Positions 1 through 9,963 of a DNA stretch of 64,000 bases are shown one piece after another. The position numbers and the translations under genes were made by a program. The notes beneath the pieces were generated by a model. The model was not told the DNA's origin and ran no database searches. It saw only the letters and a program-made list of their open reading frames with translations. This DNA comes from Hymenoscyphus infarciens (Eukaryota; Ascomycota; Leotiomycetes; Helotiales; Helotiaceae). Within the stretch, counting starts at the first letter, position 1; every line of letters starts with the position of its first letter. Where the stretch lies: NCBI GenBank assembly GCA_001414345.1, contig LLCB01000142.1, forward strand, positions 1 through 64,000, written 5' to 3'.

Positions 1-332
1 TTCCCCCCCCCCCCCCCCCGAAAACATCGACTCGCCAAGATCTCACTGACCTGGGTGCTTATCAGTCACTCTGTGCCCTTTTAATACCTCGTCCTCTCCC
101 TCCGCCGCCGCCAAAAAACAAAACTCTCTCTCTCGCCAAGAGTCCCTTTCTTCAACGGCGACCTCTCTCACCTAAATCCACTCCTTACGACCGTTGCATT
201 CTTGAGTGAACTGCAAGCCTGCTTGGACTTACCGCAAACTACCGCGATTCGTCAATCTTCGAGCTTCGAGAGCCGAACAACAACAAAAACTCGCCTACAA
301 CCACAACACATAATTCGCAACTAACAGCCAAA
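1..332 (+). promoter_or_regulatory. Upstream region of the ammonium transporter gene
   Basis: The first 19 bases are essentially a poly-C run, probably a contig-edge artefact. The rest is C/T-rich (several CT and CCGCCG stretches), as is common in fungal promoters. One GATA-factor consensus occurs on the minus strand (TGATAAG, plus-strand bases 58-64). GATA factors such as AreA/Nit-2 control ammonium transporter genes in ascomycetes, so nitrogen repression is plausible, but a single site is weak evidence. Confidence 0.35.
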
Positions 333-2092
333 ATGAGCATCGATCCAGATCACCTCAACTATGTGGTCAAGGTGGCCTACAATGGCACCAATGCAGCTGG
401 TGGTGATTCGCTCACTGAAGATCTAAACATCTTCTACGAGGTGAGCTTCAACCACCATGCGAGACTTGCGAATCGCCTCAGAAATCGTCCCAAGCTGACC
501 ACCACTTTCTAGTCTGGAGATATCGCATGGATGATTACTTCTACAGCGCTCGTATTGCTCATGATTCCAGGTGTCGGGTAAGTGCATGGCATTCAACGTG
601 CTCGGTGGACTCGGTGGTGGTGTCACAGAAGCTAATCAATCGCATGTACAGATTCTTCTATTCCGGTCTGGCTCGCCGAAAGTCCGCTCTGTCCCTCATC
701 TGGCTTTCCGTCATGGCTACCGCCGTCGTCTCCTTCCAATGGTTCTTCTGGGGTTACTCCCTCGCCTTTTCCCACACGGCCGGCAAGTATATTGGTAACC
801 TGGACAACATTGGCTTCCGAAATGTCCTAGGCGCACCTTCCGTCGGGTCCCCCAAGATTCCAGATCTCATGTTTGCCGTCTACCAGGGAATGTTCGCTGC
901 CATCACCGTCGCTTTGGCTGTCGGCGCTGTCGCTGAACGTGGTCGCATGCTTCCTTCCGTCGTTTTCATGTTGGTCTGGTCCACCATCATCTACGATCCA
1001 ATTGCTTGCTGGACCTGGAACTCTTCGGGTTGGGTTTTCAAGATGGGAGGATTGGATTTTGCTGGTGGAACTCCAGTGCATATTTCCTCTGGTTGCGCCG
1101 CACTTGCGTACTCCATCATGTTGGGCAAGCGTCGTGGACACGGCACTCACGAGTAAGTTTTCCTCATCCTTCATCCTTCATCCTAGCTGTGCAATATCAG
1201 CCCTTCCGTGTGTTTCCCAGTCTGTGCACAGATTTCGGAAACATTCCCAGCCTTAGAACATGTGCTGACCGGTTTTCGCAGATTGAATTACCGCCCACAC
1301 AACGTAACACACATCGTCATTGGTACCGTCTTCCTCTGGGTTGGATGGTTTGGTTTCAACGCTGGTTCCGCTCTCGCAGCCAACATGCGCGCTGTCATGG
1401 CTGCCGTCGTCACCAACTTGGCTGCTTGTATGGGAGGCATCACATGGTGCGTCCTTGATTACCGCCTTGAGCGCAAATGGTCCACCGTTGGTTTCTGCTC
1501 TGGTGTCATTGCTGGGTTGGTTGCAATCACTCCCGGATCTGGTTTCGTTCCCGCCTGGGCTGCCATTATCTACGGTATTCTTGGTGCCGCCGGTGCCAAT
1601 TATGCCACCAAGCTCAAGTTCCTCCTCGGCATTGACGACGCTCTCGATATCTTTGCCGAACACGCAGTCGGTGGTCTCATCGGTAACATCTTGACCGCCT
1701 TCTTCGCCGCCGACTACATAGCACACCTCGATGGCTTCACCGAGATCCCAGGTGGGTGGCTCAACCAGAACTGGGTCCAACTCGGATACCAATTAGCCGA
1801 TTCCGTCTCCGGAGGTGTCTACTCGTTTGGAGGAACCTGCATCATCCTCTTCGTCATGAACCTCATCCCCGGTCTCTCCCTCCGAGCATCTGAGGAAGCC
1901 GAGATCCTTGGTATCGATGATGCCGAGATTGGCGAGTTTGCATATGATTACGTTGAGTTGACGCGCGAGGTGCTCAACGACAACTCGGATGCCGAGAGCA
2001 AGTACTCGACCAGCCACATGCCACACCACGAGCTCAACACCCATGAGAAGATCATTGCTGATTCTGCTGTCGCTCGGGGTATGGACAATTAG
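333..2092 (+). CDS. Ammonium transporter, Mep2/AmtB type
   Basis: High-affinity ammonium uptake protein of the plasma membrane (Amt/Mep/Rh family). Exons 333-440, 513-577, 652-1152 and 1282-2092 join in frame to 494 residues, the usual family length, with about 11 hydrophobic segments. Family blocks seen are PGVGFFYSGLARRKS after intron 2, LDFAGGTPVHISSG near residues 192-205, and DIFAEHAVGG near 347-356. Both pore histidines are present (H201 and H352), as in the Mep2 class; Mep1/Mep3 proteins replace the first His with Glu. The conserved Asp of the DFAGG block is D193. The cytosolic tail is short and acidic, with SEEAEILGIDDAEIGEFAYDY. The start was chosen because MSIDPDHLNY opens the first exon with a clean donor (GAG|gtgagc) and no earlier in-frame ATG is needed. 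A GATA site lies upstream. Function is confident; the exact paralogue (mepA versus meaA type) is inferred only from the twin-His pattern. Confidence 0.95.
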
Positions 2093-2676
2093 AGGGGTTA
2101 TATCTTTGTCTACCCTGTTTTTTCTCCACCAACGCGTAATACCTAGCATTTTCTTCCTTTTGAGTCTTGTTTTGTTCTGCGAAAAAGGCGTGGTTCTTGG
2201 GACTTCTTTCGCTTGTTTGTTGGTTAGAATGGGGATCCAACCATACTTTTTCCACCTCGCCTTGTCCCTCATCTCATACACTCTTCCTTCGCCCCCAACC
2301 CACCTCCCTCGTTCGAAGATTCGAAGAAAAAAATGGCGCCGTGGTTTTGGGATTCTTGCTACATTTGTAATGGGGAGATTAAAATCCTGGTTTAATCTTT
2401 TTCCTTTCTTACGCCCAAGGGGATGGGAATCACGATCGATGACAAAGTTTATATGGGGGCGCGTCTGGTGGTGGGAGATATGGTGGCTTTCGATGCCGTT
2501 GGGGGGGAAAGAAGAAAGAAGAAGAACGATAAAGCAAGCAAGCAGTGTCTTTTTACAATGTTTCTTTTCCAAGTTTGTACAGAATAGTGGAAAGGAATGA
2601 CGAAACGATACCCTTACCTATCCATCTGAATTCCATGCATGTGATTCCTTGGGACTGTTCTTTCCAGTTCACGATG
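2093..2676. other. 3' flank of the ammonium transporter gene
   Basis: Ordinary base composition, no credible protein on either strand. The long minus-strand open frame across it lacks known motifs and is antisense to the transporter's 3' end. It probably holds the 3' UTR, then runs into the duplicated block that starts near 2678. Confidence 0.5.
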
Positions 2677-2677
2677 C

Positions 2678-2941
2678 AAGTTATTCCTTATACACCCTGA
2701 TCTTTGCCCGTCCTTACTCATTTCAACGTAACCTTCCTCCTCTTCTTCTCTCCTTCTAGTTCTACGGAGCCTGCATCCGCATCCCAATTCAACTCACGAA
2801 CCTCAAAGTGCTACACCCATGTCTACAAGGTTACAGGTTCGTAGAGCTCTTCAAATCGCCAAAGAACCTCTTCACGATGCGAGGCTTGCTTAAGTAGCTT
2901 AACACACAGAGGAAACCCGTAGAGAGAGAGAGAGAGAGAGA
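2678..2941 (+). repeat. Duplicated block, copy 1 (little mutated)
   Basis: About 265 bp that recur at 4415-4778 in the same orientation. Shared landmarks, in order, are AAGTTATTCCTTATA, CAACGTAACCTTCCTCC, TTCTCCTTCTAGTTCTA, CAAAGAACCTCTTCACG, GCGAGGCTTGCTTA and a terminal GA run. This copy keeps CA and TG dinucleotides and normal GC. The other copy shows mainly C-to-T and G-to-A changes relative to it. It marks the edge between the normal-GC flank and the AT-rich island. Confidence 0.75.
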
Positions 2942-3607
2942 TTAAGGTAAATTATATAAACGATCCAGATTAAAGTAAAAGTAAAAGCAAAAGCCTTTCT
3001 TAACAACCTTTAAAACGATATGAAGTTTAAGTCTCTGACTCTGGGATGCGAAGACTCAACACCTGTACGCGGTGTATCCTACGAACCTCTAGTAGTTCTA
3101 TTTCGCCTCTAGAACTGTCTATAGAGCTAAGTTTAAGTTAAAAAGGCGACGTAGCAATACCCCCTTTTTATAACTGTTAGAGTTTTTAGCTTCTCGACCT
3201 TCTATAAAGAAGCTACGTTATATATAGTAATATACTAGATATTAATAAAAAAGACCTATATAGCTTATTTACTTAATAGTAGTATCTATAGACTACTAAA
3301 ACAAACTAATCGAGAAAGCTCTTAAAGTCGATTCTATATATCTACTAATACTAGAGAACTTCTACTCTAGATATACCGCGGAATTATATATAACTCTAAG
3401 AAGGCAAGAGCTATATACTAACCTGAGATTAGAGGTAATACCTATAGTAGTTATTCTATATAATTAGTATATACTATATTTAAGTTAAGAGAATTACTAG
3501 AAGAGGTAAAGGACCTCTAGCGACGGTGATAAAGTAATTAGAAGAGGCCTAGGCAGTATAAATAGGAGTATAAACGTAGAGAGGTTTTTATAACTAGATA
3601 ATAGACT

Positions 3608-3835
3608 CTCTACTATTTATATCGAGATACTTAAAATATGTTTAGTAGTATTTTAATAAAGTAGTAAAATACCTCTTAGAAGGTATAGAACTATGAAGTA
3701 GAGAACTGATTCTCTAGTTAGTTATAGAGAACCGATTCTCTACTATTTATATTAGTAGATATTTAAAGCGCGTTTAATAGCTCTTAGATAAAGTAGCGAA
3801 ATACCTCTTAAGAGGTATAGGACTGTAGAGTAGAG
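3608..3835 (+). repeat. Diverged tandem repeat, about 130-bp period
   Basis: Two consecutive units begin with CTCTACTATTTATAT at 3608 and 3738 and share AAATACCTCTTA, GGTATAG and GTAGAG further on. Differences are mainly transitions, as expected if a tandem array was hit by RIP. No coding potential seen. Confidence 0.6.
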
Positions 3836-4414
3836 GGAATAGAAGATAGAACTAGGAAACTTAGGTTAAGAATATATTAGAGAATAGTTCTATATAAGAT
3901 AGTATACTAGAAGACGATTATTATTAGTTCTATATAGAAGAGAGCTAACTAAGCTCTTATAAAGGCTATTATAAAGAACTAAATCAGTTGTTTATAAGAA
4001 TAACTAAAAACATTAAATTCGAATTAGAATAGAGGGAATAGAAGGAGATACTAAGCTATTACTAGGATATAAAGCTAGAAGCGTAGAGGTATATATATAT
4101 AGTAGGTCTAGTAATAGATACTCTAAGAAGTATATAAGCTACTTTTAGATAAAACCCTATAAATAGTACGTCTATATAGCGCCGGCTTTAGGCAGCTAAA
4201 AAGACTATTTAAATATATAAAAAAAAAAAAAAAAGATATTCGGTAGTTATATATTATAGTACTAGCTATTAGTCTACGTAATATATAAGGTAACCGTTAT
4301 ACTAGAGGCACGATAACGTAAAAGTTCACCTAAAATAACTACTAAACGGTATTATTTTAACTAATAGCGTGTATATAGAACGGACTCTACGAATAATAGC
4401 CTAATCCATAGCCT

Positions 4415-4778
4415 AAGTTATTCCTTATATACTCTGATCTTTGTCTACTCTTCCTTACCTCAACGTAACCTTCCTCCTCTTCTTCTCTCCTTCTAGTTCT
4501 ATAGAGCTTATATCTGTATCCTAATTTAAATCACGAACCTTAAAGTGCTATACCTATATCTATGAGGTTATAGGTTATAGGTTTGTAGAGCTCTTTAAAT
4601 CGTAAGAAGCGAACGACTTCCAAAGAACCTCTTCACGGCGCGAGGCTTGCTTAGGTAGCTTAGGTAGCTTAGGTAGCTTGGGTAGCTTAGGTAGCTTGGG
4701 TAGCTTAGGTAGCTTAGGTAGCTTAAGTAGCTTAACATATAGAGGAAACCCCTAGAGAGAGAGAGAGAGAGAGAGAGA
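4415..4778 (+). repeat. Duplicated block, copy 2 (RIP-mutated, expanded)
   Basis: Second copy of the block at 2678-2941. Aligned by eye it shows many C-to-T and G-to-A changes (for example CTACGGAGCCTG in copy 1 becomes CTATAGAGCTTA). It is longer because it gained a short insertion near 4575-4615 and a 9-bp minisatellite at 4650-4730, where copy 1 has a single unit. It ends in a longer GA run. Confidence 0.75.
4650..4730 (+). repeat. CTTAGGTAG minisatellite, nine units
   Basis: Nine tandem 9-bp units, consensus CTTAGGTAG, with variants CTTGGGTAG (twice) and CTTAAGTAG (last unit). The sister block at 2678-2941 has one unit only, so the array expanded after duplication. Confidence 0.85.
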
Positions 4779-4863
4779 CGTGTTTACTAAGATATATAAG
4801 AGATTAATACTCTCTTAGTAGAATACTAAATACTAGCGCTAACTAACTCTCTAAGACTAATAG

Positions 4864-4927
4864 CAGAAGAAGAAGAAGAAGAAGAAGAAGAAGAAGAAGA
4901 AGAAGAAGAAGAAGAAGAAGAAGAAGA
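4864..4927 (+). repeat. AGA trinucleotide microsatellite
   Basis: About 20 uninterrupted AGA units inside the RIP island. Confidence 0.9.
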
Positions 4928-5202
4928 GATACTAAAGATTAATAACTTTCTAAGTCGACTTAAACTTGCTTTTAGTTAATTCGTTCTAGTGTATAAAACT
5001 AATTACTCTAACCTCGATCTCTAAGGTTCTTACTAGATCTAAAGAATTATTAATAGAGTATTAGAATTTAGAAATAGGCGCGATAAAGCTTACTTATATA
5101 TAATTAGCACGTTTATTAAGACTAGACTATCTATATAGTTAAAGAGTAAGCTAATATCTCTTCTTATATAGATAGATAGAAAGTTAAGAATATATAATAG
5201 TA

Positions 5203-6104
5203 AGAGAGCGTGACTTTACTCTAGAGATACTTAGTATAAAACTAGTCTTTATCTAATACTACGCTAAGTATTAAAGAATAATATTATATAAATGAAAATT
5301 TAATTAATTATATATAACTTTTATATATATATTAGTATACTATAGCCTTTTCTTTATACTTCGTAGTATTCTTAAGTTTTACTATTAGCCTAGCTATAAA
5401 CTATCTATAATTAGTAATATTAAAAGACTTTTAAAGTTTTTATAAAATAGCTTTTATATCTAGAATACTAGTAGGAATATAAGATAACTTTATAATCTTA
5501 GTCTTTATCTATCTCTATAAATGCTCTATTAGATTTAGCTTAGTAGTTATATAAAACTATATATCTCTTATTTTTAAGTTTAGTAGCTAAGAAAAGCTCT
5601 TATAAGCTCTTCTAGAGACTTAAAATAAGAATCTATATTTGGATTTTTTAATAGAAGAAAGAGATAGAGTTTATAAAGATATTTTATTATATATATACTA
5701 GTATAGTAGCGTTAGTATTAGCGTTATATCTAAGTTAGTATAATAATACGAAAGATATACGACTATTAAAAAGGTATATAGAAGTATGTTTAATAGAATA
5801 ATATATATAGATACTAGGTACTAATAGAGAAGAAAAGACTAAAGTAGATCTTTTCTAACTATAGAAGAGTAAGTAGCTATATAAAAGAGATTTAGACTAT
5901 ATAAAAGAGAGTTAGATAATATAAAAAGATCTAAAAGCTATCTAAAAGCCGAAGCTAAAACCTTTCTAAATTAGATAATATAAAACAATAACTACTAAAA
6001 TCTTATATATATAGTATATATTATATAATCTCGGCTATATAGAATAGTAAGCTTTTATAATTAGTACTTTATCAAAGTATATTTAAAGCAAAGTCACGCT
6101 CTCT
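5203..6104. mobile_element. Decayed 902-bp TIR element with TA flanks
   Basis: The two ends are inverted copies: AGAGAGCGTGACTTT at 5203 and its reverse complement ending at 6104 match over 15 of 15 bases. The similarity runs on for about 15 more bases with four differences, three of them transitions. TA dinucleotides flank both ends (5201-5202 and 6105-6106), as for Tc1/mariner-type insertion. The interior is RIP-degraded and has no open frame. Assignment to Tc1/mariner rests only on the TIR plus TA pattern. Confidence 0.65.
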
Positions 6105-7434
6105 TACGAATCGTATACTACTATTAAAGAGGTATATAAGATTATATAGGCTAGAATAACGTGTATTATTACTAGGCTTAATATAAAAGTAAAGAATAAA
6201 TTATTCTTTTTAATATAGAAAGAGGTAGAGTATATATATATATAGGAGTTTAATAAACAGTTTAATAAAAAAGGAATATAAACGAGGTTTTAGATATTCG
6301 TAAAAGGTTTCAAAACTGAATCTCTTCTAATATAGATAATAATAATATTTCAAAGCTTAATAATTACTTAATCTTAGTAGTTATTAATAGCTAGCTATTA
6401 TAGATTAATACGTTATTAGAAAACTATTCTAAGAAGTAATATAAATTTATATTTACTAAAATCACTTTCTCTCTACTCTATTATTATAAAAAGTTATAGT
6501 TTTATATTTTTATAAAAGAAGAGAGTTTCTTACTTAGATAGTATAGGTTTATATATTTATATTAGTAATAAAGAAAAGAGCTTTATAAAAAAAGTACTCT
6601 ATAATCTAATATCTAGATTATAAGTCTTTTCTAATAGACTTAATATAGTACTAAGATTTTATTATAATAGCGAAACTAGCTTACGCGCAGATTTAGTTCT
6701 TAGTTAAAGTCTACTCTATAGACTAATAAGTTTAAAAGTAAGTCTATCTAAGCTATTAGAACTTAGAAACTATAGAACTATTAATACTAATATAAAGTTA
6801 ATAACTAATAAAAGAGTAGAGAGTCTAGATTATAAAATATATAATCTAGAAGAGATAACGCTTTACTAGTAAAAACTAAAAAAGATAATTAAATTCTACT
6901 AATATAAGACGATCTTAGAATCTAAGAGAGTTATTAGCTAGATTAATATATATATTAAACTTATTAACTTTTACTTATAGATAATTAAGTAATCTTTCTT
7001 TAATTATATATATATATATATATTATTATAAAAAAAAAAAGAGCTAAATAATATAAAGAGCTTAAATAACTAAGCTAAAATTAAGATCGATTATATTAAA
7101 CAAGTTTTAGCTATAATATAGTAAATACTATTAAAAAGTTATAGAAGCTAGCTCTCTTAAATAGCCGAGCTACGTACTAGTTAAGCTTTAGACTTTTATA
7201 TTATCTAAAGCGTTATTTAGTTTTAGTTATAGACTTTTATATAGTCTAAACTTCTTTATATATATACTCTAGCTTTTACTATTTTATAAAAGCTAATTTG
7301 TTCTTTTTCTTAGTATTAAGCTTATAAAAAGTATATAGTATTCTACTCTTAAAACTTCTATATACCTCTTTAATAGTAGTATATAGCTTATACTATTATA
7401 AAAGTTATTATATATATTATATAAAAAGCTTTTA

Positions 7435-7680
7435 AGTATTCTAAACTTTTTGAATATTTAAGTAGTAGACTAGATATAGTTATAAGTACTCTAAATCCTT
7501 CTATAGTCAAATAAACTAGCTACTAAAGAATTTTATTATTCTAAACTTTTTAATGAATTATATATATTAAATATATTTATTAATACTCTAAAGTCTTCTA
7601 TAGTTAAATAAGCTATTAAGTTTTATTATTATTCTAAAGTTTTTAATAATTCTAAATAAACTAGATAAAGTTATAATTAC
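7435..7680 (+). repeat. Diverged tandem repeat, about 100-bp period
   Basis: Three degenerate units share ATTCTAAACTTTTT, followed by ACTCTAAA and CTTCTATAGT(C/T)AAATAA. The pattern looks like a RIP-mutated tandem array. No gene seen. Confidence 0.45.
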
Positions 7681-9963
7681 TATTTCCTTCTTATAGTCTT
7701 AGAACCTATTTAGCTCGTATATATCTAGAATATATACTACTAAGAATTATAAAGTAATATATAGATATATATATACTAATTCTATATATATACTAATATT
7801 TAATAGATATATTTAAAAGTGATATTATTATAAGAAAATAGAGTCTTATATAACTTCTTTTCTCTCTATATATAGTAGAGTTTTTACTACTAAATATAAA
7901 GCTTCTTAGAGCGTTTTTAATCTAAAAATATCTTATAGATATAAATCTCTTATTAAACCTCGTATATCTTAGTATATATATAAATAGAATATATACTACT
8001 AAAAAAAGATTCAGATCTCTAGAGACGTAAATCTTTTATAGTTTATATATATCTTTTATCTACTATTACTATAGCTCTATTTATACTAAGATTTATACTA
8101 TAAGCTAAATAATTCCTTAAATATTAAGAAATAGTTAATAATATATACTAACTTATACGAGGTTACTATTTAGAGTATCTCGTTAGATAGCTATATATAT
8201 ATTTAAATAATTTATACGAGCTAAAGAGGCTCTTAAATAATTTATTAAAAAAAAAAATCTTAAATAATAAGATTCTTAAAAGATTTAGAAAAATAAGAAT
8301 AATTAAATTTTCTATAAAGTAGAATATAAGCTTTTAAGTAATTAATTAATTTTATTATTCAAAAAAGATAAAAGCTAAATAGATAAATAGATAAACTTTG
8401 AATAAACTTTAGATAAATCTATATAAATAAAGTAAATAAACTATAGAATCTAGTAAAAGTTAGCTATAGTAAGTTACGAGTTAAGCTTGAATTTACTTAC
8501 TTTTTTTATAATCTAAGCTTTTTTTTAAAAAAAAGCTTTCTCTCTCTTTTCTTTAGAAGATAGAAAATAAAAGTACTCTAAAAGAGATAAGGCTTAGCTA
8601 GAAAGAACTACTATATCTAATTCTCTCTCTTCTATATTACTTATTAAGTTAAAGTAAGTATAATAAAAGTAAACTAAAAAATAGATAATTCTTAAAAAAA
8701 CCCCTTTTTTTAAAATTTTTTACTACCTTTATAAGGTCTTATTACTACCTTAATAAGGCTTTCTAAAAAGTAGAATATAAATATAAACTTCTATTTTATA
8801 TATAAAAAGTTTCTATAGTAATAGAGGATATATAGAGCTCTTATTTCCTATTATCTAGAGTATACTAATATATGTTTTTATTAAGTAAATAGGCAAAATA
8901 AGATAGTAGAGAGAGGAAAAATAGAGATTTTTTCAAAAACGCTTAGATTATAAAAAAACGTTAAAAATCAAGCTTAATTCGTAACTAACTATATTAGTTA
9001 TTAAAAAGGTTATAAAAAGCGAAAGAGTTTTTAGACTAGAAGATATTTTAAAATACGTCTAAATCACGCTTATAGATTACGTAAAGTAACGCTAGATTAA
9101 ATAGAAAGAAGCTATTAAGCTAATAAGAAAAGAAGAGAGCGAAAGTAATCTTAATACTACTTAGCCTAAAGTAGACTACTTTAGAATAAGAAGTAGATAA
9201 AAACAGAGAACTTCTCTAGTAACTATAGTTATTATTAGTTATAGTTATTATAGTAGTGAAGAGAGAGAGAGAGAAAGAGAGAGTTTATTTATATAAGTGA
9301 AGATATTATATATATAAAAATAGTAAAAAAGCTAAGAGAGCAGAGGCAGCGGAAGAAGTAAAATCGATTACTAACTATAGTACTAGCGATTAAGTCTAAG
9401 CTACACGCTCTTTTTATACTAAAACTTACTAATAACACTTAAGAATATAAAACTAAAGAAGAGGAAAGATTCTAATTATCTTTATAGAATCTATTAAACT
9501 TAAAATTTTCTTTCTTTCTATCTATTCCGATTTAGCTAGATATAACAGTTTAAAAAAGAAACTATTTTTAAAGTAGAGTAGTTCTATAAAAGTAGTATTT
9601 TATACTAAAAAGGCTAAAATCTAGTCCTAAAATCTAATTCTTTATAAAAACGCGAGAATTACTATAAAAGATTAAGCTTACGACACGATACATCTATATA
9701 AAAAGTTTAAAAAAAGGTAGTTAGCTTTAAGTATATAAGAGGAATAAATTTTTTATTTGTTCCTTATAAAGTTATAGGTTATCGTAAGCTAGGTAGAACG
9801 TCGATTTTTAGTAGGGTTCGTGTAAATGGCTTAGACTTAATCGCACCGATTATACTACTTGACTTAGTAACAATGCTCTGGAGAAATTGCCAGGCTTGAT
9901 TAAGCCAAGATTACTTCTCAGTTCCTGATTCAAGTTGGAACTAGATACCAATTAAGCAAGGTC

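Larger units (their letters stand above)
2942..9835. repeat. AT-rich RIP-degraded repeat island
   Basis: About 6.9 kb with very high TA content, dense stop codons in every frame, few CA/TG dinucleotides and retained CG. That is the expected result of repeat-induced point mutation (CpA to TpA) acting on transposon copies. No open frame survives and I cannot name the original elements. Recognisable parts are annotated separately: the mutated duplicate block, a 9-bp minisatellite, an AGA run, two sets of diverged tandem repeats and a 902-bp inverted-repeat element. A poly-A run near 4208-4227 could be an old retroelement tail. It is probably constitutive heterochromatin between the transporter genes on either side. 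Confidence 0.85.

Noticed and set aside
1793..2572. 259-codon minus-strand frame over the end of the ammonium transporter
   Set aside because: Antisense to conserved transporter exons, no family motif, very basic and low in hydrophobic structure.
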